A stretch of DNA of 64,000 bases from CAZJBS01 sp964544475 (GTDB lineage: Bacteria; CLD3; SB21): assembly GCA_964544475.1 (NCBI GenBank), contig CAZJBS010000014.1, forward strand, positions 1 through 64,000, given 5' to 3'. The position numbers and the translations under genes were made by a program. Shown in pieces: positions 32,611 through 41,936 of this stretch (within the stretch, counting starts at the first letter, position 1; the number at the start of each line of letters is the position of its first letter). The notes under the pieces were generated by a model. That model had not been told where the DNA came from. It searched no databases and saw only the letters and a program-made list of their open reading frames with translations.

Positions 32611-33876
32611 TTGGACTTAGCCCAGAAGCTCAAATCCATAACGGATGAGACGTTGCGTTTGATTGCCATTGTGGAAATTGGCAAGCTGCTGAACTCAACG
32701 CTGGAATTAAACCGGATTCTATCGATCATCCTTGATACGGCCGTGCAGAATTTGAACGCGGATCGGGGAACGGTCTATCTCGTCGACCATGAAAAAAAGG
32801 AACTGTGGTCCAAGGTACTTCAAGGAGACAACATCGTGGAAGTTCGGCTTCCGATAGGCCAGGGCATCGCCGGCTATGTGGCCGAATCTGGAAAACGGGT
32901 CATGCTGCGCGATGTGTACAAAGATCCACGATTCAATGCGGCGTTTGACAGGAAGACGGGCTACCGGACAAAAACCATGTTGTGTACGCCGATGAGGAAT
33001 CGCAACGATGAATTGATCGGCGTATTCCAGATCCTGAACAAACACGATGGCTACTTCACTTTGGATGATGTCAAGTTCCTCGACACGCTGTCGGTCGACG
33101 CGTGCATTGCCCTTGAAAATGCGCGACTGCACGAAGAAGCTCTGGAAAAGCAAAAAATGGAAAAGGAACTGGAAGTCGCCGCGACGATCCAGAAGATGAT
33201 ATTGCCAAAGAAGATTCCCCAAATTCCCGCCTGTGAGATTGCCGGCCTCAACGTGCCGTCCAAACAGGTTGGAGGGGATTATTATGACGTCGTCTATTTG
33301 CCGGACGGCCGCATCGCGTTGGTCATTGCGGATGTCTCCGGAAAAAGCGTTCCCGGCGCCTTGCTCGTATCCACACTGCAGGCATCGTTGCGGGCCTATC
33401 TTGAAAGTCCCTTCGAATTGGCTCGCCTCGTTACGAAATTGAACTCGATTATTTTGGCCAACTCAACAACGGACAAGTTCATCACATTCTTTATCGGTAT
33501 TTTTGATCCGACATCGAAGCTATGGACCACACTTAATGCGGGCCACAATCCGCCTCTGCTGTGCCGCGGGGGAGCCGTGAACCACATTAAGGCCGGTGGT
33601 ATACCATTGGGTATGGTCGAGTTCAACGGGTATGTTTCGCAGGAGCACCAACTCGAATCAGGCGATGTCGTTGTCATGTTCACCGACGGCGTGACGGAGG
33701 CTGCAGATCCGGACGACGAATTTTATGATGATCATCGGCTCGAAGCGTGTGTTCTGAAGAACCAGCACCTGTCGGCCGAAGCCCTCAAAGACGCGATGGT
33801 CACCGATTTGGGGAATTTCGTCAGGGGCGCCGAGCAATCCGACGACATAACTGTATTGGTTTTGAAAGTCATTTAG
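32611..33876 (+). CDS. GAF domain serine phosphatase, RsbU/SpoIIE type
   Basis: A 421-residue regulator. After a short helix (LNSTLELNRILSIILDTA) there is a GAF sensor domain (about 20-170), a coiled linker KQKMEKELEVAATIQKMILP, and a PP2C/SpoIIE phosphatase domain with metal-binding motifs GGDYYDVV, ADVSGKSVPGAL and FTDGVTEA. Such proteins dephosphorylate anti-sigma antagonists in partner-switching systems; no STAS or anti-sigma gene is adjacent. TTG at 32611 follows a GGAG site; the frame is open to 32527 but the upstream part lacks homology-like sequence. It is a single gene unit. Confidence 0.88.
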   Translation: MDLAQKLKSITDETLRLIAIVEIGKLLNSTLELNRILSIILDTAVQNLNADRGTVYLVDHEKKELWSKVLQGDNIVEVRLPIGQGIAGYVAESGKRVMLRDVYKDPRFNAAFDRKTGYRTKTMLCTPMRNRNDELIGVFQILNKHDGYFTLDDVKFLDTLSVDACIALENARLHEEALEKQKMEKELEVAATIQKMILPKKIPQIPACEIAGLNVPSKQVGGDYYDVVYLPDGRIALVIADVSGKSVPGALLVSTLQASLRAYLESPFELARLVTKLNSIILANSTTDKFITFFIGIFDPTSKLWTTLNAGHNPPLLCRGGAVNHIKAGGIPLGMVEFNGYVSQEHQLESGDVVVMFTDGVTEAADPDDEFYDDHRLEACVLKNQHLSAEALKDAMVTDLGNFVRGAEQSDDITVLVLKVI

Positions 33877-33942
33877 TCGTTCACCGTCGTAACCTGTCAC
33901 GCCAAGGACGTCACAGGCCGTCAATTCAGCACGGAGGACCTT

Positions 33943-34857
33943 ATGAGAAACTCTGTCGTGTTAGCATTCCTTTCCTTCTTCTTCTTGCCGGCGGTTTCCG
34001 CGCAAACCAATCCGTTCGCGGCGCTTGTAATTGATCGGCACGGTGACGTCACCGCTGGTCATGTTCCATTGCGTCCCATCCAACCAATGGACGTCCTGCT
34101 GCAAGGCGATTCGGTTGACATTGCCTATGGCGGCATCGTCAAAATCCTTACGATGGATGGTCGCATGGAAGAACACACGTCCTCATGGAAAATTCCGGCG
34201 TCTCCGTTGGAGACCCGGGGGCTGGGCGACATCGTCGCCCGGACACATGCGGTACTCGATTGGGCCGCCGTCAAGAGGACTGAAAAACCGAACCACATGA
34301 GAGGAAATGATCCGGCGGTGTTCTTGAGCGCTCCCAGAAACACGTACGTGTTGGATTCCGACCGGCTGACATGGAGCGGTCCTTCCAAGAGGGAGTATTC
34401 TGTTCACATTCGGTGCTATGACAACGGGTACTCGTATAAAACAAATGTCCATGATCTGTCGTGTCCGCTTGATAAAGGAGCTTTGGAGGATGGCAGAGTG
34501 TACTATTGGCACGTGGCCTACGCAGGCCAGACGATATCCGAGATTCCTGCCGCTGTTTGGTTTGCAAAGTTGCCATCTGCGAAACGAACGGAACTGCACA
34601 TCGAACAAAACCAGCTACGATCGATCATGAGCCCCGATACGACATCGTCGGCATTTGTGCTGTTGGACACGCAGATTCTTGTGAAATACGAACTCTATGC
34701 CGACGCCATCCGAAGACTCGAGACCATTCGCGACGACGGGGGCAAGGTTCATTTGACCCAAGCCTTGTACGCCTTTGTGTATGACAAACTCGATATGAAA
34801 TATGAGAGCGAATCGGCTCTGCGGATGACCGATATCCAGCAAGGGTCAATTAAATGA
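33943..34857 (+). CDS. Secreted protein of unknown function
   Basis: A 304-residue protein with a clear signal peptide (VVLAFLSFFFLPAVSAQ, cleavage near residue 20). The central part has beta-rich segments such as LTWSGPSKREYSVHIRCYDNG and VYYWHVAYAG that look like a Fn3/Ig-type fold, and the C-terminus is helical (YELYADAIRRLETIRDD). GGAGG lies 5 bases before the ATG. No family recognised. Confidence 0.75.
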   Translation: MRNSVVLAFLSFFFLPAVSAQTNPFAALVIDRHGDVTAGHVPLRPIQPMDVLLQGDSVDIAYGGIVKILTMDGRMEEHTSSWKIPASPLETRGLGDIVARTHAVLDWAAVKRTEKPNHMRGNDPAVFLSAPRNTYVLDSDRLTWSGPSKREYSVHIRCYDNGYSYKTNVHDLSCPLDKGALEDGRVYYWHVAYAGQTISEIPAAVWFAKLPSAKRTELHIEQNQLRSIMSPDTTSSAFVLLDTQILVKYELYADAIRRLETIRDDGGKVHLTQALYAFVYDKLDMKYESESALRMTDIQQGSIK

Positions 34858-34938
34858 CAAAAATCATTGTAAAACGGAACAATTTTGCCGTTATTGACGT
34901 TGTATAGGCACTTGATGACCATACGACAACGGCAGGAA

Positions 34939-35355
34939 ATGACGAAGAAAGCATTTACATTCATTGTCTCTGTAGTTCTGATTGCTTCGCTGGGTGTATC
35001 CAGCCTGGTTTCGATGAAACCGATGGCCTGTGCGTCCAAAAAGAGTTCGTCATCCTGTTGCCCTGCCCAAACGCAAGCCAATGACGACTGCACATCTGTC
35101 TCCTCCGCGTATCCCGCTCCCGCAATTTCCAGTCCCAAAAAATGCTGTTGTCCGACCTTTAGCGCCGTCGACCAACGTCTGGACGAGACTTTGCCCGACA
35201 CCAGAAGCAAGTCTGAATCGATAAGACCCGTGTTTGCAGCGGTCTTGCCGCCTGCTGACTTCCTGATCAAATCCGCCGTCGAACTTCCGCCTTCATCACA
35301 CTGTCCACGATCATCTCAAGAGCGCGCAGCGCTTCTGCAGGTATTCCTGATCTGA
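34939..35355 (+). CDS. Cys-rich exported peptide at the head of the copper efflux locus
   Basis: A 138-residue protein with a signal or anchor segment (FTFIVSVVLIASLGVSSL). The mature part has cysteine clusters at ACASKK, SSCCPAQ, DDC and KKCCCP, then ADF-type LPPADFL, and a C-terminal segment ending LLQVFLI. Cysteine pairs followed by a Pro-Pro motif recall small exported proteins seen next to metal efflux genes in related bacteria. It may bind or sense copper or silver, but this is inference from position and cysteines. ATG at 34939 is used; ATG at 34915 is in frame. Confidence 0.6.
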   Translation: MTKKAFTFIVSVVLIASLGVSSLVSMKPMACASKKSSSSCCPAQTQANDDCTSVSSAYPAPAISSPKKCCCPTFSAVDQRLDETLPDTRSKSESIRPVFAAVLPPADFLIKSAVELPPSSHCPRSSQERAALLQVFLI

Positions 35356-35395
35356 TTCCTTCTCCTTCATTGTGATTTCATGACATGATAGGCAG

Positions 35396-35414
35396 CACAG
35401 CCTGTTTGGCTGTG
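35396..35414 (+). other. Hairpin upstream of cusC
   Basis: Perfect 7-base-pair inverted repeat CACAGCC (35396-35402) and GGCTGTG (35408-35414) with a 5-base loop, in the leader of the efflux operon, 30 bases before the cusC start. No U-run follows, so it is either an operator or a leader structure. Confidence 0.4.
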
Positions 35415-35443
35415 ACTGTTCATTGAATCATCAGGAGAATGTG

Positions 35444-36709
35444 ATGCAGCAAGCGTTATTGGCGTTACTTCTGCTGTCGGGCCTCAATACCAAAGCCGAC
35501 GGCCAGAACAGCCTGGATGCCCTTATTGAGGAAGCTCTTACTCATAATCCTCAACTTCATTCCATCCGACATCAATCCGAAGCGGCCAAGCGTCAAATCG
35601 ACCAAGCCATTTCCTGGGAATCTCCTCAAATCGGAATGGAATTTTATCAGACGCCCGTCGGTTCTTTTCCCATTCCTACGAAAAACAACATGGAAACGGA
35701 TTACTTCATTCAGCAGATGTTTCCATGGCCGGGAAAGCTTTCCAGGATGGGCAACATTGCGGAGAATAATGCCAAGATGAAGGAAGAGGAAGTGAGAGCC
35801 CTGGAGAAAAAAATCATTCGCGACCTCAAGTCGGCTTACTATGAGCTTTATTTGGTTCAGCGCAAAATGGATATCAATGAAGAAAATAAGCGAATGATGA
35901 GACGCATCTCGGATATCGCACTCAAACAATACGAGGTGGGCACCGGCAATCAATCCGAGATATTGAGAGCCCAGGTCGAATTGACCAAACTCACGAACGA
36001 GCGGATAGCTCTGGAAAAAGAAAAAGGGCTTATCGAGGCGATGATCAATAGGTTCGTCAGCAGGCCGGCGAATCACTCGCTCGGCCGCATTCCCGAACCC
36101 ATAATCCATGATTTGGAATTGAACTTTGAAACCTTGGCGGCTTTGGCGGAGGAAAACAGGTCGGAACTGAAGGCCATGAATTACACGATCGAAATGTTCA
36201 AGTCCGAGCAGGCCCTGGCCAAACGCGAATTTTATCCGGATATCATGGTGCGGGGGATGTACAAAAACATGTCCAACAGCTCCAGGGATTTCTGGGCGCT
36301 TATGATCGGTTTCAATGTGCCCGTCGCTTTCTGGTCCAAAAAGAAATACCAGGGCAAGGTCAATGAGTATTCCCAACACATTAACCATGCCAAAATGGAA
36401 TACAAAGACGCCCAGAACATGGTCGGCAGCGACCTGCAGACAGCCTTGGTCACCCTGGCGTCTTCACAAAAACAAGCCGATGAGATCAAAAAGAATCTCA
36501 TCCCACAATCCGAAACATCGCTGGAAGCGGCTATGGCGTCTTACCAGGCGGGCAAAACAACCTTCATTATGGCGCTGGAAAGCTATCGTATGTTGCTTAT
36601 GGCCAAGTTGGATTATCACATGGCGGTGATGAGTGCCGCGACCAGCGAGGCACAAGTGGAGCAGGTTGTGGGATTGAGCATGGACGAAATCAAGGAACGG
36701 CTCAAGTAA
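35444..36709 (+). CDS. TolC-family outer membrane efflux protein (CusC-like)
   Basis: A 421-residue outer membrane factor. It has a signal peptide (ALLALLLLSGLNTKADG), the two repeated long coiled-coil helices typical of TolC proteins (about 90-210 and 290-410) and conserved barrel pieces such as SPQIGMEFYQTPVG. It forms the exit duct of the CusCBA efflux pump. ATG at 35444 has AGGAG 6 bases upstream. The cusA gene starts 21 bases after its stop. Confidence 0.9.
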   Translation: MQQALLALLLLSGLNTKADGQNSLDALIEEALTHNPQLHSIRHQSEAAKRQIDQAISWESPQIGMEFYQTPVGSFPIPTKNNMETDYFIQQMFPWPGKLSRMGNIAENNAKMKEEEVRALEKKIIRDLKSAYYELYLVQRKMDINEENKRMMRRISDIALKQYEVGTGNQSEILRAQVELTKLTNERIALEKEKGLIEAMINRFVSRPANHSLGRIPEPIIHDLELNFETLAALAEENRSELKAMNYTIEMFKSEQALAKREFYPDIMVRGMYKNMSNSSRDFWALMIGFNVPVAFWSKKKYQGKVNEYSQHINHAKMEYKDAQNMVGSDLQTALVTLASSQKQADEIKKNLIPQSETSLEAAMASYQAGKTTFIMALESYRMLLMAKLDYHMAVMSAATSEAQVEQVVGLSMDEIKERLK

Positions 36710-36730
36710 TTTGAGCCAGGAGAAGTTGGT

Positions 36731-39700
36731 ATGATAGAAAAGATAATCGATTGGAGTTCAAAGAATCGTCTCATTGTGATCTTCAGCTATGTGATATTGA
36801 CGGGTTACGGCATCTACTCGGTCATGTATCTTCCGGTCGATGCGATACCCGACTTGTCCGAGAATCAAGTCATCATTTTTACGGAATGGATGGGGCGTTC
36901 GCCCCAGATCGTGGAAGCCCAACTCACGTTTCCGATCGTTTCATCACTGCAGGGACTTCCCGAGGTCACCGCAGTGCGGGCGGCGTCCATGTTCGGGATG
37001 TCGTTTGTTTTTGTGATCTTCGAAGACAATACGGATATCTACTTTGCCCGAACACGAGTTCTCGAACGGCTGAGTACAGTGCGCGCGAGCCTGCCGCCGG
37101 GTGTCACACCGTCGTTGGGATCCGACGGAACCGGCGTCGGCCATGTGTTTTGGTACACCGTAGAAGGCAAAGGTTACGATCTTGGGACGCTGCGCGCCGT
37201 CCAGGATTGGTATATACGTTACAAACTGGCGTCGGTGGAAGGTGTAGCGGAAGTGGCCAGCATCGGTGGGTTTGTCAGGCAGTACCAGGTCGACATTAAT
37301 CCCATTCAGCTGAGGGCCTATGACATGACCGTTTCGGACGTGATCAACGCGATCCAACGGGGCAATAATGAGGTTGGGGGAAAAATAATCGAGGCAGGCG
37401 ATGCGGAATATTTTGTGAGAGGCCAGGGATATATCCGTTCTGTCGGGGACATTGAAAATACAGTCGTCAAGTCCGCAGACAATGGAATTCCGGTATTCAT
37501 CAAAAACGTTGCCAAAGTACAAATGGGCGGTGATATTCGGCGAGGATCTTTGGAGAAGGACGGCAAAGGTCAAGTGGTCGGCGGGATCATTGTTATGCGC
37601 AATGGCGAGAATGCCAAAGAGGTCATTGATCGCGTCAAAGAAAAGATAACAGAAATATCCCCGGGACTTCCTGCGGGCGTGCAGATTGTGGCTTCTTATG
37701 ATCGCAGTACGCTTATTCGGGAAGCCATCGGAACCCTGGATCGCGCGCTCATCGAAGCGGCCATCACGGTTTCCATCATGGTGGCGCTTTTTCTTTTACA
37801 TTTCAGAAGCATTGTCCGGATCATTATTGAGATCCCCGTATCGGTGCTGCTCTCATTCATTCTGATGCGGATATTCGGAATTACTTCCAACATCATGAGT
37901 CTCGGCGGCATCATCCTGGCCATAGGGGTGATTGTGGACGCGTCGATCGTCATGGTGGAAAATGCCTATAGGAACATTGCCCATGCTTTGCAGGAAAAGG
38001 GGCACTTGAGTTCGGAAGACTACAAATCCATTTCCATTACCTCGGCGAAACAGGTAGGCCGCGCGATATTTTTCTCGGAACTCATCATCCTCGTTTCGTT
38101 TCTGCCCGTTTTTCTTTTGACCGGGCAGGAAGGAAAATTGTTTACTCCGTTGGCGTTCACCAAGACGTTTGTGATGGTGGCCTCCGCCGTCGTCGTGATT
38201 ACGCTAATTCCTGTTCTGATGACCATGCTGATGCGGGGGAGGTTCAGGGCGGAGAAACACAACCCGCTTACCCGATTTTTCATATGGGTGTATGAGCCGA
38301 TCATTCACCGGGTATTGAAGTATCGCAAGACAACAATTGCCATTAATGTGGCGGCGCTTGTGATCACCATTCCGATGATGTTCAGAACCGGTTCCGAATT
38401 CATGCCGCCGTTGGATGAAGGTTCGATTCTTTATATGCCCGTCACGCTTCCCAATGCATCGATCACGGAAGTGAACCGGATTCTGCAATTGCAGGATCAG
38501 ATCATTCATACCGTGCCGGAAGTTCATCACGTGTTGGGCAAAGCCGGGCGTGCGGAGACCGCGACGGACAATGCGCCGCTGAGCATGATCGAGACGATTA
38601 TTGTCCTGAAGCCCAAAGATGAATGGCGGCCCGGTATTACGAAAAAAGATATCATAGCGGAGCTTGATCAAAGGCTGCAGATTCCCGGCGTCCGAAACGG
38701 ATGGACTCAGCCGATCATTAACCGTATCAACATGCTTTCAACGGGGGTTCGGACGGACATCGGATTCAAGATATTCGGTGATAATTTGGACACCCTGGAA
38801 TACTACGCGATCAAGGCGGAGCAATGGCTCAAGACCGTCGACGGAGCGGCGGATATCGTGGCCGAACGCGTCCAGAACGGCTACTACCTTGATATAGAAA
38901 TCAAGCGGGAAGCGGCGGCCCGTTATGGAGTCAATATCGCCGACGTTCAAGATATTATTGAAACGGCCATCGGCGGGCAGAATTTAGGAATGGTACTGGA
39001 GGGAAGAATGCGATTTCCGATCCGAATGAGATATGAGCGCGAAATACGTGACAATATCGAAGCATTGAAGAATCTGATCATTCCCGTTACGGCGGCGTCG
39101 GGCATTTCGGCCGGTATGGGCTCTGTAAGCTTTGCGGCACAGACGATGAGCGGAAGCCGCCCGATGGGCAGTTCGGACGGAATGGAAAATGCCGGTAAAA
39201 CGAAGGAGACAACTGTTTCCAACGGGTTCTCTCTATTAACGTCGTCCGGCAATTCGAAAGTGTACGTGCCGCTTTCGTACCTGGCGGATGTCCAAGTGCT
39301 GACGGGACCGCCTATGATCAACAGTGAGAACGGCATGCTGCGATCCATTGTTTTCATGAATACACGCGGCCGCGACATGGGCAGCGTCATGGAGGACGCG
39401 AAGAAAGTGATCGCCGACAACCTGAATCTGCCAACCGGATATACCTACACCTGGAGCGGGCAGTATGAACACAAAGTGAGGGCGCAAAAGACGCTGATGG
39501 TCATTATGCCGGTTGTGTTTTTACTCATATTCTTCCTGTTGTTTTTTACTCTGCATGATTACAAGGAAGCCGGTGTCGTAATGCTGTCTGTGCCTTTCGC
39601 ACTCATCGGCGGAATGTACATGATCTATTTCCTGGATTACCATTTTTCGGTTGCCGTGTGGGTCGGGTTCATCGCGCTGTATGGAATTGCCACGGAAACG

Positions 39701-40072
39701 GGCGTCATTATGGTCGTGTACCTGCACGAGGCCCTGGATAGACGCATTCAGGCCCATGAAAAAGGTTTGCGTGGGCCGATAATCCAACAAGATATTTACG
39801 ACGCTACCGTGGAAGGTTCCGTGCTGAGGCTCCGGCCCAAACTGATGACAGTCAGTACGGCTATGATCGGACTGGTCCCTGTCATGTGGGCTACGGGCGC
39901 AGGCTCGGATGTGATGAAACCCCTTACGGCGCCGATGATAGGCGGATTGTTCACTTCGGCGGTTCATGTGCTGGTGGTGACGCCCATTTTGTTTGCCATG
40001 ATGAAGGAACGCGCTTTGAAAAAAGGAAAATTAGAAAAATCGAAAATGGCGGAATGGATAAGAGAAGGATAA
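36731..40072 (+). CDS. cusA: CusA/CzcA-type heavy-metal RND efflux pump
   Basis: A complete 1113-residue HME-RND transporter with 12 membrane helices and two periplasmic loops. The copper/silver-specific methionine pathway looks intact: a Met in APLSMIET, one in DEGSILYMP and one in INMLSTG correspond to the three-Met site of CusA. The segment GKAGRAETATD is the family signature. Residues about 788-842 form a Gly/Ser-rich insertion with Met796, 806, 812 and 818 that is absent from Escherichia coli CusA as I recall it. It pumps Cu(I)/Ag(I) out through CusC with the CusB adaptor, driven by protons. AGGAG precedes the ATG. Confidence 0.95.
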   Translation: MIEKIIDWSSKNRLIVIFSYVILTGYGIYSVMYLPVDAIPDLSENQVIIFTEWMGRSPQIVEAQLTFPIVSSLQGLPEVTAVRAASMFGMSFVFVIFEDNTDIYFARTRVLERLSTVRASLPPGVTPSLGSDGTGVGHVFWYTVEGKGYDLGTLRAVQDWYIRYKLASVEGVAEVASIGGFVRQYQVDINPIQLRAYDMTVSDVINAIQRGNNEVGGKIIEAGDAEYFVRGQGYIRSVGDIENTVVKSADNGIPVFIKNVAKVQMGGDIRRGSLEKDGKGQVVGGIIVMRNGENAKEVIDRVKEKITEISPGLPAGVQIVASYDRSTLIREAIGTLDRALIEAAITVSIMVALFLLHFRSIVRIIIEIPVSVLLSFILMRIFGITSNIMSLGGIILAIGVIVDASIVMVENAYRNIAHALQEKGHLSSEDYKSISITSAKQVGRAIFFSELIILVSFLPVFLLTGQEGKLFTPLAFTKTFVMVASAVVVITLIPVLMTMLMRGRFRAEKHNPLTRFFIWVYEPIIHRVLKYRKTTIAINVAALVITIPMMFRTGSEFMPPLDEGSILYMPVTLPNASITEVNRILQLQDQIIHTVPEVHHVLGKAGRAETATDNAPLSMIETIIVLKPKDEWRPGITKKDIIAELDQRLQIPGVRNGWTQPIINRINMLSTGVRTDIGFKIFGDNLDTLEYYAIKAEQWLKTVDGAADIVAERVQNGYYLDIEIKREAAARYGVNIADVQDIIETAIGGQNLGMVLEGRMRFPIRMRYEREIRDNIEALKNLIIPVTAASGISAGMGSVSFAAQTMSGSRPMGSSDGMENAGKTKETTVSNGFSLLTSSGNSKVYVPLSYLADVQVLTGPPMINSENGMLRSIVFMNTRGRDMGSVMEDAKKVIADNLNLPTGYTYTWSGQYEHKVRAQKTLMVIMPVVFLLIFFLLFFTLHDYKEAGVVMLSVPFALIGGMYMIYFLDYHFSVAVWVGFIALYGIATETGVIMVVYLHEALDRRIQAHEKGLRGPIIQQDIYDATVEGSVLRLRPKLMTVSTAMIGLVPVMWATGAGSDVMKPLTAPMIGGLFTSAVHVLVVTPILFAMMKERALKKGKLEKSKMAEWIREG

Positions 40073-40083
40073 TTTACAATTAT

Positions 40084-40121
40084 CAGTCAACAGTTAGCAG
40101 TAAACAGTTTACAGTTGACAG
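40084..40121. repeat. Short nested repeat of CAGT-xx-ACAGT type
   Basis: Between cusA and cusB the sequence contains repeated CAGT/ACAG units and nested inverted arms: GTCAAC with GTTGAC, and GTAAAC with GTTTAC around a single central A. It may be a small dispersed intergenic repeat or an operator. Confidence 0.5.
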
Positions 40122-40149
40122 GGATCAGTTGAGATCAAGGAGAAGATAA

Positions 40150-41382
40150 ATGAATGTCGTTAAATTTATGTTAGTCATCGCAGGACTCAGCATCATGACG
40201 GCGGGGTGTTCGAAACCAAATGAATCGCGTGAAATGCACGCTCAGGGCAGGGGAACCTATTATTGCCCCATGCATCCCGAAGTGACCTCAGAAAAACCTG
40301 GCATCTGTCCGATCTGCAACATGGAACTCGTGAAAATGGCAGATGAGGCCAAACCGATCCTGGAAGACATGCCGGGAATGATCAATCTGAGCACCCAAAA
40401 ACAAGTTCTGGCCGATGTTTCGACGGTTAAGATCAAAAAAGAACCTTTGATGTACGAACTGGTCTCGTATGGCTACCTGGACTTTGCCGAACAAAACAGA
40501 AAATTGATCTCGGCGCGATTCGACGGACGCATCGAGAAACTGTTTGTAAGCAAGACGGGAGAATTTGTTACCAGAGGTGAGCCCCTGTTCGAGATTTACA
40601 GCCCGGAGTTGGTACAAGCACAGCAAGAATATCTCATCGCGCTCGACAACACCGCATCCATTCTTAAAGTCTCTTTGAACGACACCGTGTCCGTCAGCAA
40701 TTCTTTGATAAAATCGGCAAGGAAGCGGCTGGAATTGCACGGAGTTACGAATGAACAAATTGTCAAACTCGAAACGAGCCGTGAAATTCAATATACCTTA
40801 ACTTACTATTCTCCTGTCGCTGGGACCGTCATCGAGAAAAAGGTCCAGGAAGGCATGTATGTGAACGAGGGAACGCTCCTTTACGATATTGCCGATCTGT
40901 CCAGCGTGTGGAGTATCGCAGAAATCTACGAAAAGGACTTACCTTTGATCAAAACGGGCGGTAATGTCAAGCTTCGACTTCCGGCGTATCCGAATGAAGT
41001 GTTTGAAGGCCAAATCACTCTGATTTATCCGGTCGTCAACGCGCAAACGCGCACGGTAAGAGTCCGATCTGAATTCCAAAACTTCCTCAATAAACTCAAA
41101 CCGCAAATGTACGGTGAGATTATTTTTCAGGAAGACCTGGGCCAACAATTGTTGATCCCCGAGGAGGCCGTTTTGTTTACTGGAAAACGGCAGATCGTAT
41201 GGGTAAAAACGGGGGAGGAACGCTTTGAATCTGTGGAAGTGACGCTTGGAATAAAATCGAGTGGAAAATACCAGATTCTCGCAGGGCTGAAGGAAGGGGA
41301 TGAAGTATCCATAAGCGGAGGATTTCTGATCGACTCCGAAAGCCAACTAAAAAGCGCAACACAAACCAGCCATTCTCACTAA
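40150..41382 (+). CDS. cusB: CusB-like efflux adaptor with N-terminal heavy-metal-binding domain
   Basis: A 410-residue HlyD-family periplasmic adaptor. A lipoprotein signal ends at Cys20 (MTAGC). Residues 37-60 form a small metal-binding domain with Cys39, Met41, His42, Cys53, Cys56 and Met58 (CPMHP and CPICNMEL). The rest shows the lipoyl half-motifs, long hairpin and beta-barrel of membrane fusion proteins. It links CusA to CusC and can pass Cu(I)/Ag(I) to the pump. AAGGAGAAG lies before the ATG. Confidence 0.93.
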   Translation: MNVVKFMLVIAGLSIMTAGCSKPNESREMHAQGRGTYYCPMHPEVTSEKPGICPICNMELVKMADEAKPILEDMPGMINLSTQKQVLADVSTVKIKKEPLMYELVSYGYLDFAEQNRKLISARFDGRIEKLFVSKTGEFVTRGEPLFEIYSPELVQAQQEYLIALDNTASILKVSLNDTVSVSNSLIKSARKRLELHGVTNEQIVKLETSREIQYTLTYYSPVAGTVIEKKVQEGMYVNEGTLLYDIADLSSVWSIAEIYEKDLPLIKTGGNVKLRLPAYPNEVFEGQITLIYPVVNAQTRTVRVRSEFQNFLNKLKPQMYGEIIFQEDLGQQLLIPEEAVLFTGKRQIVWVKTGEERFESVEVTLGIKSSGKYQILAGLKEGDEVSISGGFLIDSESQLKSATQTSHSH

Positions 41383-41488
41383 GGAGGGGCTTCGGAAAGA
41401 AGAAAAATAGGTACTGATAAATCAGAAATGAGTATTGTTTATCCCAGGTCAAGCCACTATGTTTCAACCAATCAAGAAGGAGTCTATC

Positions 41489-41866
41489 ATGAGAATCATC
41501 CAGAATTGTTTTGTCCTCATGCTGGTATTTAATTTCAACGTATCCATCTCTGGCGCTCAGGAAAAGCAGGGAATGAAGGATGATACTTCTGATCTTACGT
41601 TATTGGAGTTTAAGGACATCCGTATCAACGTCCCGACCATCAAGTGTGGCAGCTGCGTCAAGACTGTGAGCACGGCTCTGGCGGCTGTCGAAGGCGTTAA
41701 GGAGGTAAACGTGGATAAGAAAAAGAAAATTGCACTCGTGAAATACGATGCATCAAGGGTCACGCCCTCCGACCTTGAGACGGCGATTGCCAAGTCCGGC
41801 TATGATGCCAATGCCACCAAACGCGACAATGAGGCGTATCAGAATCTGGATGCCTGTTGCAGATAG
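41489..41866 (+). CDS. Exported HMA-domain metal-binding protein
   Basis: A 125-residue protein with a signal peptide (FVLMLVFNFNVSISGAQ) and a heavy-metal-associated domain carrying the CxxC site Cys53/Cys56 (IKCGSCVK) and the typical beta-alpha-beta pattern ending in IAKSGYDA. A second cysteine pair is at the extreme C-terminus (DACCR). It is like CopZ/MerP but exported, so it may pass copper to CusB in the periplasm. AAGGAG lies 6 bases before ATG 41489; the upstream open frame from 41435 is rejected. Confidence 0.88.
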   Translation: MRIIQNCFVLMLVFNFNVSISGAQEKQGMKDDTSDLTLLEFKDIRINVPTIKCGSCVKTVSTALAAVEGVKEVNVDKKKKIALVKYDASRVTPSDLETAIAKSGYDANATKRDNEAYQNLDACCR

Positions 41867-41936
41867 TTGTGTCATTGACGCCCTGTCGGTTCTAATATGG
41901 ACAGAAAATCAACCATCATTTGTTGGGAGAAATCGT

